From: Geomonas sp. RF6
GTDB taxonomy: Bacteria > Desulfobacterota > Desulfuromonadia > Geobacterales > Geobacteraceae
DNA length: 64,000 nucleotides
Assembly: GCF_021044625.1 (NCBI RefSeq)
Contig: NZ_CP087999.1
Location: forward strand, 1,133,001-1,197,000
Direction: 5' to 3'
Within the stretch, counting starts at the first letter, position 1, and every line of letters begins with the position of its first letter. Positions 1-9,311 of the stretch are shown piece by piece. The notes under the pieces were generated by a model. That model did not search any database. It saw nothing but the letters and a program-made list of their open reading frames with translations, and was not told the DNA's origin. A program made the translations under genes and the position numbers.

Positions 1-1
1 G

Positions 2-562
2 GTCACCGGGCGGGAGATGGAGGATCTACGCAGCGTCTTTCCGCAGACAGAGCTTTTCGACCTCATCGTCGCGGAAAACGGGGCAGTCCTCTGCCGGCCG
101 CAGTCCGGGAGCCAGCAGGCGCTGGCCGCCCCCCCTCCGGCGATATTTTGCACGCGCCTGCGGGAGCGCGGTGTCGACTTCGCCACTGGAATCGTTATAG
201 TTGCGACCACGCGCCCTTTCGAGCGGGAGACGGCGGAAGCGCTCGCAGAGCTCGGACTGGATCTCTCCGTGATCTATAACAAGAACGCGGTGATGATCCT
301 GCCGCGAGGGGTGCACAAGGGGACGGGGCTCGATGCTGCCCTCAGCGAACTGGGAGTGGAGTGGCAGGAGACGATGGGGGTCGGCGACGCGGAAAACGAC
401 CTCGACTTCCTCTCCCGGTGCGGGTACGCGGTCGCCACCGGCAACGCCCTGCAGGTCGTCCAGGACAAGGCGCAGCTCGTCGCGGATGAAAACGGCGCAG
501 GAGTGAGGGAAGCGGCCGCCCTCCTGCGCAGGCTCAACGGAACAGTACCGGAAGGAGAGTGA
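2..562 (+). CDS. HAD-superfamily (Cof-like, IIB) phosphatase, 5' truncated
   Basis: The reading frame is open from the first bases of the window, so the start and the first DxD motif lie upstream. The first codons encode V-T-G-R-E, which fits HAD motif II (S/T-G-R) of Cof-type phosphatases. Near the C-terminus GVGDAENDLDF is a clear motif IV (GDxxND), preceded by a Lys in VHKGTGLD. These enzymes are cytoplasmic Mg-dependent phosphatases of sugar phosphates or phosphoglycolate-like substrates; the substrate cannot be told from this fragment. The stop is one base before the trmO start, so the two are probably co-transcribed. Confidence 0.8.
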   Translation, partial: VTGREMEDLRSVFPQTELFDLIVAENGAVLCRPQSGSQQALAAPPPAIFCTRLRERGVDFATGIVIVATTRPFERETAEALAELGLDLSVIYNKNAVMILPRGVHKGTGLDAALSELGVEWQETMGVGDAENDLDFLSRCGYAVATGNALQVVQDKAQLVADENGAGVREAAALLRRLNGTVPEGE

Positions 563-563
563 G

Positions 564-1025
564 ATGGAGTTCGAGCCGATCGGCGTCATCCACACGCCGT
601 TTCAGACAAAGGAAGAGTGCCCCATGCAGCCGATGTACGCACTGGGGGCGGTGGGAAAAGTGGAGGTTTTCGAGCCGTACGCCTCCGGGCTGCGGGACGT
701 GGAGCTTTTTTCACACGTCTACCTCCTGTACCACTTCGACCGTTCCGGCGAGGTGAAGATGTTCCGCCCCCCCTTTCTGGACGACCTGCCGCATGGCGTC
801 TTCGCCACGAGGCACCCGTGCAGGCCAAACGGCATCGGCATGTCCATCGTCCAGGTACTCAAGAGGGAAAATAACGTGGTGGAAGTCGCGGGGATCGACG
901 TGCTGGACGGCACCCCCCTCCTCGACATCAAGCCGTACATGCCGCGTTTCGACAAGATCGACGACGCCTCGGAAGGGTGGCTGAGCGAGAAGCCCCCCCG
1001 CCCGAAGCCGGCAGGAAGGGAGTAG
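564..1025 (+). CDS. trmO: tRNA (N6-threonylcarbamoyladenosine(37)-N6)-methyltransferase TrmO/TsaA family
   Basis: The 153-residue protein begins EFEPIGVIHTPF and carries ATRHPCRPNGIGMSIV, the TsaA/UPF0066 signature (family form ATRSPxRPNPIG). It also has the conserved ending GTPLLDIKPYMPRFD. Characterised members use SAM to N6-methylate t6A37 in tRNA. The protein is slightly shorter than E. coli TrmO and lacks its C-terminal extension. It follows the HAD gene after one base, with GGAGAG upstream of the ATG, and ends 6 bases before the convergent MFS gene. TsaA-like proteins can differ in substrate, so the exact methylation target is inferred. Confidence 0.85.
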   Translation: MEFEPIGVIHTPFQTKEECPMQPMYALGAVGKVEVFEPYASGLRDVELFSHVYLLYHFDRSGEVKMFRPPFLDDLPHGVFATRHPCRPNGIGMSIVQVLKRENNVVEVAGIDVLDGTPLLDIKPYMPRFDKIDDASEGWLSEKPPRPKPAGRE

Positions 1026-1031
1026 ATCGTC

Positions 1032-2276
1032 TCACGGCGCAGGCTCACCTTCGGCGCGGGCCATGTCCGCCTCCACGTAACGGCTGCAGACGAAGCAGAA
1101 GATCCCCGCCAGTGCCACCGCCGCCGGGGTGACCAGCAACGCGCCGCGCAGCCCCCAGTGGTCCGAGAGCCATCCAAGGATCGTGGGAGAGACGGCGTCG
1201 CCGAGGGCGTGGATGAAGAAGATATTGACCGCGAAGGCCATGGCGCGCACCGAAGGTTTCGTCACATTCACGATGACCGTGTTGAGCGGCCCGGTGTTCA
1301 GAAAGAGGAAGAACTCCGCCAGGAAGGCGGCGGCGAGGCAGCCGGCAAGGGAGTCGGCCATGATGGAGCAGGCGGTTATCGGGGTGCCGATGAGGAAGCC
1401 CCAGCCGGAAATGAAGAGATACCCCTTGCGGGTCCTCTTTTGCCAGCGGTCCCCGAGCCACCCACCGGCGGCGGTGCCGAGTATGCCGGCGAGAACGGTG
1501 ACGAGGCCAAAGAGAAAGTTCCCCTTCTCCACGTCGACGTGGTGCACCCGGTTCAGAAAGGACGGCAGCCACTGGGCGAGCCCACCCATGGCAAAGGTCA
1601 TCGCCGCCATCGCCAGCGTATTGCAGACAAAGGAGCGGTTGGAGAAAAAGGCGCCGTACCCACGACGTTTCTCCATAGAGGAGCCGACCTCGTCCCCACC
1701 CCTCGGAGGCTCCCGCAGGAGCGCCACAGGGATGGCGAGAAGAAGCCCCGGCACACCGACCATCAGGAATGCCGCGTGCCACCCGAAGCGGTGACCGAGG
1801 ACGCCGCCGAGAAGGTAGCCGAGGGCGCTCCCGACCGGGATGGCGAGATAAAACCAGGAAAGGACGCGGCCTCGTCGCTCCTTCGGGAAGAAGTCGGCGA
1901 TGAGACCTGGCGAGACCGTTCCAAAGCTCGCCTCCCCGATCCCCACGACCGTCCTCGCGGCAAGGAGGGTGCGGTACCCCGGTGCGACACCGGCAAGGGC
2001 GGTCGCGAGGCTCCACACAGTCAGCCCGGCGGAGGCGAGCCCCCGCCTGCTCCAGCGGTCCCCGAGAAAGCCGAGAAAGGGGGCGGAGAGGAGATAGCAG
2101 ATCATGAAGGAGCTCCCGAGAAAACCAAGCGCCGTATCGGAGAGTGCCAGATCCGCCTTTATAAGGGGAAAGACAGCATAGAGAACCTGCCGGTCCACGT
2201 AGTTCAGGAGGTTCACCGCCATGAGGAGCGCGAGCGCGTACCGGCTGTACGAGAGTGATTTTTCAGGGAGGGTCAT
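1032..2276 (-). CDS. MFS transporter, spinster-like
   Basis: About 414 residues with roughly 12 hydrophobic segments. The N-terminal NLLNYVDRQVLYAVFPLIKADLALSDTALGFLGSSF and the loop GDRWSRRGLA are typical of spinster-type Major Facilitator carriers, as is the ERRGRVLSWFYLAIPVGSALGYLLGG block in shortened form. I chose the ATG at 2276 because GGAG sits 5 bases upstream; the frame stays open to about 2375, but that extension is hydrophilic and lacks a ribosome site. The substrate cannot be predicted (related carriers export sugars, lipids or organic anions). It is convergent with trmO and appears monocistronic. Confidence 0.8.
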   Translation of the reverse strand: MTLPEKSLSYSRYALALLMAVNLLNYVDRQVLYAVFPLIKADLALSDTALGFLGSSFMICYLLSAPFLGFLGDRWSRRGLASAGLTVWSLATALAGVAPGYRTLLAARTVVGIGEASFGTVSPGLIADFFPKERRGRVLSWFYLAIPVGSALGYLLGGVLGHRFGWHAAFLMVGVPGLLLAIPVALLREPPRGGDEVGSSMEKRRGYGAFFSNRSFVCNTLAMAAMTFAMGGLAQWLPSFLNRVHHVDVEKGNFLFGLVTVLAGILGTAAGGWLGDRWQKRTRKGYLFISGWGFLIGTPITACSIMADSLAGCLAAAFLAEFFLFLNTGPLNTVIVNVTKPSVRAMAFAVNIFFIHALGDAVSPTILGWLSDHWGLRGALLVTPAAVALAGIFCFVCSRYVEADMARAEGEPAP

Positions 2277-2442
2277 CGGTTCTCCGGGAGCCTTCTGCGA
2301 TCTGCAACCGCTGGCGGAAAGTGCGCTCATGAAAAAGAGGTGCATCGGCTGGCGTCTTCTTATACCATGAAACATTAGCTTTACCTACTATCGCCTTTGC
2401 TTCACATCTTCAGAGTACACTCAAATCGAAGGGAGAACACCG

Positions 2443-2778
2443 ATGGCAGCAGCATTCCGCTCCCGCGGACCAAGGACAGTCCCGCCGAAGAGCGCGGAAG
2501 AGGTCGATGCGATAGTCCGGCGCATCAGGACGCAGGAGACGCGCCCGGAGAACTACCGGGAGCGCTCGCTGAAGATCCACGGCTGGATCTGCGCCAAGTG
2601 CGGCAGGGAATTCGAGCTCTCCAACCTGCACCTTTTGACGGTGCACCACAAGGACGGCAACCACAACTACAACCCTCCCGACGGCAGCAACTGGGAGAAC
2701 CTCTGCGTGTACTGCCACGACGACGAGCACAGCCGCACCATCCTGGCGGATTATCTGGCGGGCGAAGAGAAGAAGTGA
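2443..2778 (+). CDS. YajD-type HNH nuclease family protein
   Basis: 111 residues. A zinc-type CAKCGREFELS is followed by LLTVHHKDGNHNYNPPDGSNWENLCVYC with HDDEH. This is the HNH layout of the YajD family: two CxxC pairs, an HH-D-G-N block and N-L-x-x-L/C-x-x-C-H. HNH folds bind a divalent metal and cut nucleic acid; the cellular role of YajD proteins is not established. The start has AGGGAGAACACCG upstream. A small HicB-like gene follows after 33 bases. Confidence 0.8.
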   Translation: MAAAFRSRGPRTVPPKSAEEVDAIVRRIRTQETRPENYRERSLKIHGWICAKCGREFELSNLHLLTVHHKDGNHNYNPPDGSNWENLCVYCHDDEHSRTILADYLAGEEKK

Positions 2779-2811
2779 ACCGGCCGGGGCGGTGTCCAAG
2801 GGGAGAAGACC

Positions 2812-3018
2812 ATGAAAGAACTGATCTTCATCATCGAGGAAGCCTCAGAAGGGGGTTTCACGGCTCGCGCAGAAGGCGAAGCGATTTATCTTCAGGCAGA
2901 GAGCGTCCCGGAACTGCGCTACCACATCCGGGATGCCGTCACCTGCCAGAGCGGGAAGGGTGATGCGCCCAGAAGGGTCAGGCTCCACTTTGTGCGGGAG
3001 GAAGTCCTCCTCCTGTAA
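2812..3018 (+). CDS. Small HicB-like protein
   Basis: 68 residues. The N-terminal strand KELIFIIEEASEGGFTARAEG resembles the HicB/UPF0150 half-fold (a beta hairpin with G-G-F/Y-x-A), followed by a helix (SVPELRYHIRDAV) and a final strand RRVRLHFVREEVLL. Such proteins are antitoxins when a HicA toxin gene is adjacent. No HicA is visible here, so a toxin-antitoxin role is not supported; many free-standing copies are annotated only as hypothetical. GGGGAGAAG precedes the ATG. Confidence 0.65.
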   Translation: MKELIFIIEEASEGGFTARAEGEAIYLQAESVPELRYHIRDAVTCQSGKGDAPRRVRLHFVREEVLLL

Positions 3019-3061
3019 CCGGGACAAAAGGATGCGAGCGGTATCGCCGGGTGCGGAAGAA

Positions 3062-3091
3062 TTGACAACGGGACGCATCTCCCCCTAGAAT
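3062..3091 (+). promoter_or_regulatory. Probable sigma-70 promoter for the ABC-F gene
   Basis: TTGACA at 3062-3067 and TAGAAT at 3086-3091 are separated by 18 bp, about 75 bases before the ABC-F ATG. Confidence 0.5.
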
Positions 3092-3164
3092 GCCCTGTTA
3101 ATCCACCCCACGACGATACTGCTTCGCATCGGCCGGTACAGTAGCGCAAAGGAAAGACCTCATA

Positions 3165-5114
3165 ATGCTGCACCTCAAAAAGCTCTCCAAGGACTTCGCA
3201 GGAAAACCCCTTTTCACGGAAATAAACTGGCACCTCAAGAAAGGCGAGCGCGTCGGCCTCGTCGGCGAGAACGGCGCAGGAAAATCGACCTTGATGAGGA
3301 TCATCGCCGGCGAGGTGGAGACCTCCAGCGGCGAGATCCAGCTCGCCCGCGGCGGCTCCGTCGGGTACCTCCCGCAGGACGGGATCGTGGCGAAGGGGCG
3401 CCCTCTCTTTGAGGAGGTGATGACCGCCCTCGCGGAGCTGCAAAAGATCGAGCGGGAGATCGGCGAGCTTACCCGGCGGCTGGAGACGGAGCCGCACGAC
3501 GCTCCCGGCCACGAGCAGCTCCTCGACCGCTTCGGCCACCTGCAGGAGGAGTTCCGCCTGAAGGGGGGGTACGCCATGGAGTCGGAGGTCGGCAACGTCC
3601 TTGCCGGTCTCGGCTTCTCCCCGTCGGAATGGAACAAGGAGTGCGGCGAGTTCTCCGGCGGGTGGCAGATGAGGATTGCGCTGGCGAAGCTCCTCCTGCA
3701 AAAGCCGACGGTGCTTCTCCTGGACGAGCCGACGAACCACCTGGATATAGAGGCGCGCAACTGGCTGGAGGGGTACCTGCAGGGATACCCCTACTCCGTC
3801 ATGCTCGTCTCCCACGACCGCTTCTTCCTCGACCAGGTCTGCTCCCGTATCGCGGAGGTGTGGAATCACGCCATCACCGACTACCACTGCAACTACAGCC
3901 GCTACCTCGTCGTGCGGGAGGAGCGCGTCTCGGCGCTGCGCGAGGCAAAGCGCCGCCAGGACGAGGAGATCGAGAAGATCGAGGATTTCATCTCCCGCTT
4001 CCGCTATCAGGCAACGAAAGCGTCCCTCGTGCAGTCCCGCGTAAAACAGCTGGAAAAGATTGAGCGGATCGTCCTCCCGCCGGAGAGAAAGAGGATCCGC
4101 TTCAGCTTCCCCACTCCCCCCAAGAGCGGGAAGACGGTCATGGAGCTGAAGGGGGTTACCAAGGCGTACGGCGCAAACGTCGTCCTTAACGGTGTGGACC
4201 TTACCGTGGAAAGCGGCGAGCGGGTCGCCCTCGTCGGGCATAACGGCGCCGGGAAGTCGACCCTCATGCGCGTCCTTGCCGGAGGCGCGGTGACTGCGGG
4301 TGAGGTGAAGGTCGGGCACAACGTGGTGCGCGACTACTTCGCCCAGGACCAGGCACAGGAGCTCGATAAAAGCCGCACTGTCTACGACGAGATCTATTCC
4401 GCCGCCCCCTTCGACATGGTGCCGCAGCTGCGCGACATCCTCGGCGCCTTCCTTTTTTCCGGCGACGACATCCACAAGAAGGTGGAGGTCCTCTCCGGCG
4501 GGGAGCGGAACAGGCTCGCGCTGGCGAAGATCCTGCTGCGCCCGTCGAACCTCCTCCTCATGGACGAGCCGACGAACCACCTGGACCTCTTCAGCAAGGA
4601 CGTCCTTCTGGAGGCACTGCGCAGCTTCCCCGGCACCGTCGTCTTCGTCTCCCACGACCGCCACTTCATCGACGGCCTGGCGACCCGCGTCGTGCAGGTC
4701 GGGGAAGGGAAGCTGGAGAATTTTTACGGCGATTACGAGTACTACCTCGAAAAGACCGCGGGAGAAGGATCCGGAATACCCGGGGGGGCGAGGGGGAGCG
4801 GCGCCGCAAACGAAAAGGCGCAGGCCGATACCAGGAGTGCCGCAGCCAGTCCCGGCAGCTCCGACCCGGTAGACCGCCGCAAGCAGAGGGAAGAGGAGAA
4901 ACAGCGCCAGAAGGAAGAGCGTTCGAGGCAGCGCAAGCTGGAACAGCTGGAGGCCGAGATCGGCGAAAAGGAGAGCGAGCTCGCGGCGTTGGAAAGCACC
5001 ATGTCCGAGCCCGACTTCTTCAAGGATGTGGAAGCGGCGCGTCTGGCAGGAGAGCGCCATGCATCCCTCTCAGCAGAGATAGCAGAGCTTTATGAGGCGT
5101 GGGAGGCGGTCTGA
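3165..5114 (+). CDS. ABC-F family ATP-binding cassette protein
   Basis: 649 residues with two ABC domains in one chain and no membrane segments. Walker A motifs are GENGAGKST (about residues 35-43) and GHNGAGKST (about 357-365). Signature motifs are [12 protein letters not shown] and [12 protein letters not shown], and both Walker B motifs are followed by DEPTNHLD, the ABC-F hallmark. A charged linker separates the domains and a C-terminal coiled coil (about residues 570-649) resembles Uup/YheS-type proteins. ABC-F proteins act in the cytoplasm on the ribosome or in DNA-related processes. The subgroup cannot be fixed by eye, so no symbol is given. Confidence 0.9.
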   Translation: MLHLKKLSKDFAGKPLFTEINWHLKKGERVGLVGENGAGKSTLMRIIAGEVETSSGEIQLARGGSVGYLPQDGIVAKGRPLFEEVMTALAELQKIEREIGELTRRLETEPHDAPGHEQLLDRFGHLQEEFRLKGGYAMESEVGNVLAGLGFSPSEWNKECGEFSGGWQMRIALAKLLLQKPTVLLLDEPTNHLDIEARNWLEGYLQGYPYSVMLVSHDRFFLDQVCSRIAEVWNHAITDYHCNYSRYLVVREERVSALREAKRRQDEEIEKIEDFISRFRYQATKASLVQSRVKQLEKIERIVLPPERKRIRFSFPTPPKSGKTVMELKGVTKAYGANVVLNGVDLTVESGERVALVGHNGAGKSTLMRVLAGGAVTAGEVKVGHNVVRDYFAQDQAQELDKSRTVYDEIYSAAPFDMVPQLRDILGAFLFSGDDIHKKVEVLSGGERNRLALAKILLRPSNLLLMDEPTNHLDLFSKDVLLEALRSFPGTVVFVSHDRHFIDGLATRVVQVGEGKLENFYGDYEYYLEKTAGEGSGIPGGARGSGAANEKAQADTRSAAASPGSSDPVDRRKQREEEKQRQKEERSRQRKLEQLEAEIGEKESELAALESTMSEPDFFKDVEAARLAGERHASLSAEIAELYEAWEAV

Positions 5115-5127
5115 CCGGGCCCCCTCA

Positions 5128-5156
5128 TTGACAGGGGGGGGTTCGATAGTTATCTT
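5128..5156 (+). promoter_or_regulatory. Probable sigma-70 promoter for lon
   Basis: TTGACA at 5128-5133, a 17-bp spacer containing a run of eight G, then TATCTT at 5151-5156, about 45 bases before the lon start. Confidence 0.55.
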
Positions 5157-5200
5157 TTCTTTGGATTTTCCCATCATCAACCGACAAAAGGGATCCAGGG

Positions 5201-7528
5201 ATGACTATGACCGAGAACATCACCATCAACATGCCGGAGATCGTGCCCCTCTACCCTTTGCGGGAAATCATCGCTTTCCCGTACATGGTATTCACGATCT
5301 TCTTGAAACAGGACGAACTCGCCCCTTTTGAAGAAGCCGCGCTCTTCAACAACCTCGTAGCACTCGTCAAACTGAAGCACGAGCCTGAGACCGAGCTCCT
5401 GGGTGCCCTGCACGAAGTAGGTACCCTCTGCAAGGTGATGCAGATCAACAAGCTCCCCCAGGGTGGCGCAAAGGTCGTCCTCGAAGGTGTGGTCCGAGTC
5501 AGGGTCCTCGCCATCGTGCAGCAGATGCCGGTCATTCTCTCCCGCCTCGAGCCGGTGCGCGAATTCGCCGAGAAGTCGATGGTCTCCGAGGCGCTGGTGG
5601 GAAGCCTGAACGCCCTATTGAAGATCGCTCTTTCCTACGGCAGGCCCCTTCCGGACGATGTCATGAAGATGATCGACTTCATCGACAACCCGGCCCGCCT
5701 CTCCGACCTCGTCGCCCTCTATCTCAACCTCCCGGTCGATGAACTGCAGAAGCTCCTGGAAACGGTCGACCCGCTCGAGCGCCTGAAGAAGGTGTACATG
5801 CACCTCACAAACGAGGTGCAGCGCCTGCAGATCAAGGGGGAGGTTCAGGCCGAGGTGACGAAGAAGGTCGGCAAGAGCCAGAAGGAATTCCTCCTGCGCG
5901 AGCAGATGAAGCAGATCCAGGAGGAGCTCGGCGAGGAAGATTCGCGGCACAGCGAGGTGAACGAGCTGCGCCACAAGATAGACAACGCAAAGATGCCCCC
6001 CGAGGTGCAAAAGATCGCCGAGAAGGAGCTGAAGCGGCTGGAACGTATCAGCCCCGCCTCACCCGAGTACACCGTCTCCCGCACCTATCTCGACTATCTC
6101 ACGACGATCCCCTGGCAGGTAAGCACGCAGGACAACAAGGACATCAGGCAGGCCGAGACGATCCTCAACGAGGACCACTACGACCTGAAGAAGGTGAAGG
6201 AGCGCATCCTCGAGTACCTCGCCGTCCGCGCCCTGAAGGAAAAGATGAAGGGCCCGATCCTGTGCTTCGTCGGTCCTCCGGGCGTCGGGAAGACGAGCCT
6301 TGGCCGCTCCATCGCGCGCACGCTCGGGCGCAAGTTCATCCGCATCTCGCTCGGCGGGATGCGTGACGAGGCGGAGATCAGGGGGCACCGGCGCACCTAT
6401 ATCGGCGCACTCCCCGGACGCATCATCCAGGAGATCAACCGCGCCGGGTCGAACAACCCCGTCTTCATGCTCGACGAGGTCGACAAGATCGGCGCCGACT
6501 TCCGCGGCGACCCCGCCAGCGCCCTTCTGGAAGTCCTCGATCCGGAGCAGAACTTCTCCTTCACCGACCATTACCTGGACGTCCCGTTCGACCTGACAAA
6601 CGTGATGTTCATTACCACCGCGAACCAGCTCGACCCGATCCCCGCCCCGCTGAAGGACCGCATGGAGGTCCTCACCCTTTCCGGCTACACGGACGAGGAG
6701 AAGCTGAACATCGCGAAAACGTACCTCGTGCAGCGGGAGATCGAGGAAAACGGCCTCTCCGCCACACCGCCGACCTTCACCGACGAAGCGATCGTCCGCC
6801 TTATCCGCGACTACACCCGCGAGGCGGGGGTTCGCGACCTGCAGCGAAACATCGCCTCCGTCTGCCGAAAGGTCGCAAAGGAGATCGCCCAGGCGAAAAC
6901 GCCGCGCGCGGTAATCGATCCGGAGAGCGTGGCGGAGCTTCTCGGACCGCGCAAGCACTTCGAGGAAGTCGCGGCGGAGAAGGACCGTGTCGGCGTGGCA
7001 ACGGGGCTTGCCTGGACCGAGACCGGCGGCGACATCATCTTTGTGGAGGCGACAAAGATGAAGGGGAAAGGAGACCTTCTCCTCACCGGGAGCCTCGGCG
7101 AAGTCATGAAGGAATCGGCGCGCGCCGCGGTCTCATTCGTGCAGGCGAACTGCGCCGAGCTGGGGATCCAGAAGAGGGAATTCGAGAACACCACGATTCA
7201 CATCCACGTCCCCGCCGGCAGCATCCCGAAGGACGGCCCCTCCGCCGGCATCACCATAGCGACGACCCTTGTCTCCCTCTTCTCCGGGCGCCCGGCGCGC
7301 CGCGACATCGCCATGACCGGCGAGATGAGCCTCACCGGCCGCGTCCTCGCCATAGGAGGGCTGAAGGAGAAGGTGCTGGCGGCCCGGCGGGCGGGAGTGC
7401 GCACCGTCGTCGCCCCGGCGAAGAACAAGAAGGACCTGGAGGATATCCCCGAGAACGTGCGCCAGGAGCTGGAGTTCCACTTCGTGGAGGACGTGCACGA
7501 GGTGCTGAAACTCGCACTGAAGCCCTGA
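5201..7528 (+). CDS. lon: ATP-dependent endopeptidase Lon
   Basis: 775 residues, normal for bacterial LonA. The N-terminal substrate-binding domain begins VPLYPLREIIAFPYMVF. The AAA+ domain has Walker A GPPGVGKTSLG near residue 357 and Walker B VFMLDEVDKIG. The protease domain has the catalytic Ser in PKDGPSAGITIA (about residue 680) and the catalytic Lys in GGLKEKVLAARRAG (about 722). Lon degrades misfolded and regulatory proteins in the cytoplasm using ATP. Two in-frame ATG codons (5201 and 5207) could both serve; the first is used here. A sigma-70 promoter lies upstream and a strong hairpin downstream. Confidence 0.97.
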   Translation: MTMTENITINMPEIVPLYPLREIIAFPYMVFTIFLKQDELAPFEEAALFNNLVALVKLKHEPETELLGALHEVGTLCKVMQINKLPQGGAKVVLEGVVRVRVLAIVQQMPVILSRLEPVREFAEKSMVSEALVGSLNALLKIALSYGRPLPDDVMKMIDFIDNPARLSDLVALYLNLPVDELQKLLETVDPLERLKKVYMHLTNEVQRLQIKGEVQAEVTKKVGKSQKEFLLREQMKQIQEELGEEDSRHSEVNELRHKIDNAKMPPEVQKIAEKELKRLERISPASPEYTVSRTYLDYLTTIPWQVSTQDNKDIRQAETILNEDHYDLKKVKERILEYLAVRALKEKMKGPILCFVGPPGVGKTSLGRSIARTLGRKFIRISLGGMRDEAEIRGHRRTYIGALPGRIIQEINRAGSNNPVFMLDEVDKIGADFRGDPASALLEVLDPEQNFSFTDHYLDVPFDLTNVMFITTANQLDPIPAPLKDRMEVLTLSGYTDEEKLNIAKTYLVQREIEENGLSATPPTFTDEAIVRLIRDYTREAGVRDLQRNIASVCRKVAKEIAQAKTPRAVIDPESVAELLGPRKHFEEVAAEKDRVGVATGLAWTETGGDIIFVEATKMKGKGDLLLTGSLGEVMKESARAAVSFVQANCAELGIQKREFENTTIHIHVPAGSIPKDGPSAGITIATTLVSLFSGRPARRDIAMTGEMSLTGRVLAIGGLKEKVLAARRAGVRTVVAPAKNKKDLEDIPENVRQELEFHFVEDVHEVLKLALKP

Positions 7529-7552
7529 CACCGGATGCCGCATTCACTCTTT

Positions 7553-7596
7553 GCGCCGCCCGTCTCCCGCTCCGGGAGCGGGCGGCGTTTCTGTAC
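7553..7596 (+). terminator. Rho-independent terminator after lon
   Basis: A GC-rich hairpin: GCCGCCCG, one bulged T and CTCCCG pair with CGGGAG and CGGGCGGC, followed by a short T-rich stretch. It lies 25 bases after the lon stop. Confidence 0.65.
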
Positions 7597-7739
7597 TGTG
7601 GTACTGTAGGCCGGGAGAAGCCGCAGGCGTTCCCGGCGGTCCACCGCCGGCGCCCTGATCCAGCCAAACCACGACCCCACCGTGACCGGCCCGGCCCGCG
7701 CCATCCGCGGCTTCGCCGCCATCTCCCCCCTTTTACCCG

Positions 7740-7768
7740 TTGCAAACCCCAGACCTTGGTGCTATGTT
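7740..7768 (+). promoter_or_regulatory. Possible sigma-70 promoter for the M16 peptidase pair
   Basis: TTGCAA at 7740-7745, a 17-bp spacer and TATGTT at 7763-7768, 40 bases before the first peptidase ATG. Upstream, 7633-7650 is a perfect 18-bp palindrome (CCGGCGGT/ACCGCCGG), possibly a further hairpin after lon. Confidence 0.4.
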
Positions 7769-7808
7769 TTTCGAGGCTCAGCATTAACTTCCGGATTACG
7801 AGGTCATA

Positions 7809-9305
7809 ATGAATATGCCATCGAAAGCTGCCCTCGTATGCGCCCTCCTCCTGAGTGCCGCAACCTGTTTCGGCCAGGGGCTGGCGGACAAGGTGCAGGA
7901 ACACACACTGAAAAACGGCATGAAGGTCCTCATGGTGGCGCGCCACACCTCCCCCACCGTCGCAGCCTGGATCCGCTTCAAGGTCGGCAGCGTCGACGAG
8001 CGCAGCGACGAGCGCGGGCTGGCCCACCTCCTGGAGCACATGCTCTTCAAGGGAACAAAGACGCTCGGCACCAAAGATTACGCGGCGGAAAAGCCGGTCC
8101 TGGACAAGATCGAGGAAACAGCCCAGAAGCTGATGGCGGAGGAGCAGAAAAAGGAGAAGGCGGACCAGAAGGAAGTCGCGCGCCTGAAATCCGAGCTCCA
8201 GCGCCTGGAGAAGGAAGGGGAGAAGTACGTGATAAAGGAGGAATTCGCCGACCTGTACGCCAGGAACGGCGGTTCCGGATACAACGCCTTCACGAGCAAG
8301 GACGGCACCACCTACATCATCAGTATGCCGGCGAACAAGATGGAACTATGGGCGGCGATCGAGTCGGACCGCATGCAAAACGCGGTGCTGCGAGAGTTCT
8401 ACACCGAGCGGAACGTGGTCATGGAGGAGAGGCGGCGCTCCTACGACGCCGAGCCGGAAGGGAAGCTCTGGGAGACCTTCATCGCCAACTCCTTCAACGC
8501 GCACCCGAACGGGCAGCCGACCATCGGGTGGATGTCCGACATCGAGGGACTCACCAGGACAAAGGCCGAACGCTTCCTGCACAAGTACTACGCGCCGAAC
8601 AACGCCATCATGGCGATCGTCGGGGACATCGATCCGAAGCAGACGATCGAGCTCATCGAGCGCTACTTCGGGAAGATCCCGCCGGGGACCCCCGTGCCGC
8701 CGGTGACGGTGGAGGAACCGGCGCAGCAGGGGGAGAAACGGACCGAGATCCTTGGTGACGCGGAGCCCGAGCTCCTGGTCGGCTTCCACAAGCCGACCCT
8801 CCCGGCGCCGGACGACTACGTCTTCGACGTCATCGACATGCTCCTCACCAACGGGCGCACCTCCAGGCTGTACAAAAAACTGGTACTGGAGAAGCAGCTC
8901 GCTACTTCGGTCTCCTCCTTCTCGGCGCCGGGGGACCGCTATCCGAACCTTTTCATCATCAACGCCACGCCGCGGGCGCCGCATACGGTCGTCGAGGTGG
9001 AGAAGTCGATCTATGAGGAGCTGGAGCGGCTGAAGTCCGAGCCGGTAACGGAGAGGGAGCTGAAGCAGATCCTCAACAATCTGGAATTCGAGGAGTCGCA
9101 CCAGATGGTCTCCAACAGCGGCCTCGCCAGGAACCTGACGGAATACGAGGCGGTGGCAGGAAGCTGGCGCTACCTCATAGAGCACCGCCAGAAGGTCTCC
9201 CAGGTCACGGCCGCAGACGTGCAGCGCGTCGCGCGGCAGTACTTCACGCGGGAAAACCGCAACGTCGGCTTCATTACCAAAGACACGACCGCACCCGCGA
9301 GGTAA
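7809..9305 (+). CDS. M16 family zinc peptidase, catalytic subunit, exported
   Basis: 498 residues with a signal peptide (hydrophobic residues about 8-20, then FGQG). GLAHLLEHMLFKGT holds the inverted zinc motif HxxEH, and the downstream metal-ligand Glu is expected in the N-terminal half. The chain has the two-domain pitrilysin/processing-peptidase-like layout, with an unusual Lys/Glu-rich insertion at about residues 100-145 (KEKADQKEVARLKSELQRLEKEG) between the metal motif and the rest of the domain. The role is probably periplasmic peptide degradation. The second M16 gene starts 6 bases after the stop, so the two products likely form a heterodimer. Confidence 0.9.
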   Translation: MNMPSKAALVCALLLSAATCFGQGLADKVQEHTLKNGMKVLMVARHTSPTVAAWIRFKVGSVDERSDERGLAHLLEHMLFKGTKTLGTKDYAAEKPVLDKIEETAQKLMAEEQKKEKADQKEVARLKSELQRLEKEGEKYVIKEEFADLYARNGGSGYNAFTSKDGTTYIISMPANKMELWAAIESDRMQNAVLREFYTERNVVMEERRRSYDAEPEGKLWETFIANSFNAHPNGQPTIGWMSDIEGLTRTKAERFLHKYYAPNNAIMAIVGDIDPKQTIELIERYFGKIPPGTPVPPVTVEEPAQQGEKRTEILGDAEPELLVGFHKPTLPAPDDYVFDVIDMLLTNGRTSRLYKKLVLEKQLATSVSSFSAPGDRYPNLFIINATPRAPHTVVEVEKSIYEELERLKSEPVTERELKQILNNLEFEESHQMVSNSGLARNLTEYEAVAGSWRYLIEHRQKVSQVTAADVQRVARQYFTRENRNVGFITKDTTAPAR

Positions 9306-9311
9306 CCGTAG

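Noticed and set aside
2812-3018. HicB antitoxin of a toxin-antitoxin pair
   Set aside because: No HicA-like gene on either side, so only the fold resemblance is kept in the annotation.
2919-5060. Long minus-strand frame opposite the ABC-F gene (713 codons)
   Set aside because: A shadow of GC-rich coding DNA: Leu/Arg/Glu-rich with no domain, while the plus strand has complete ABC motifs.
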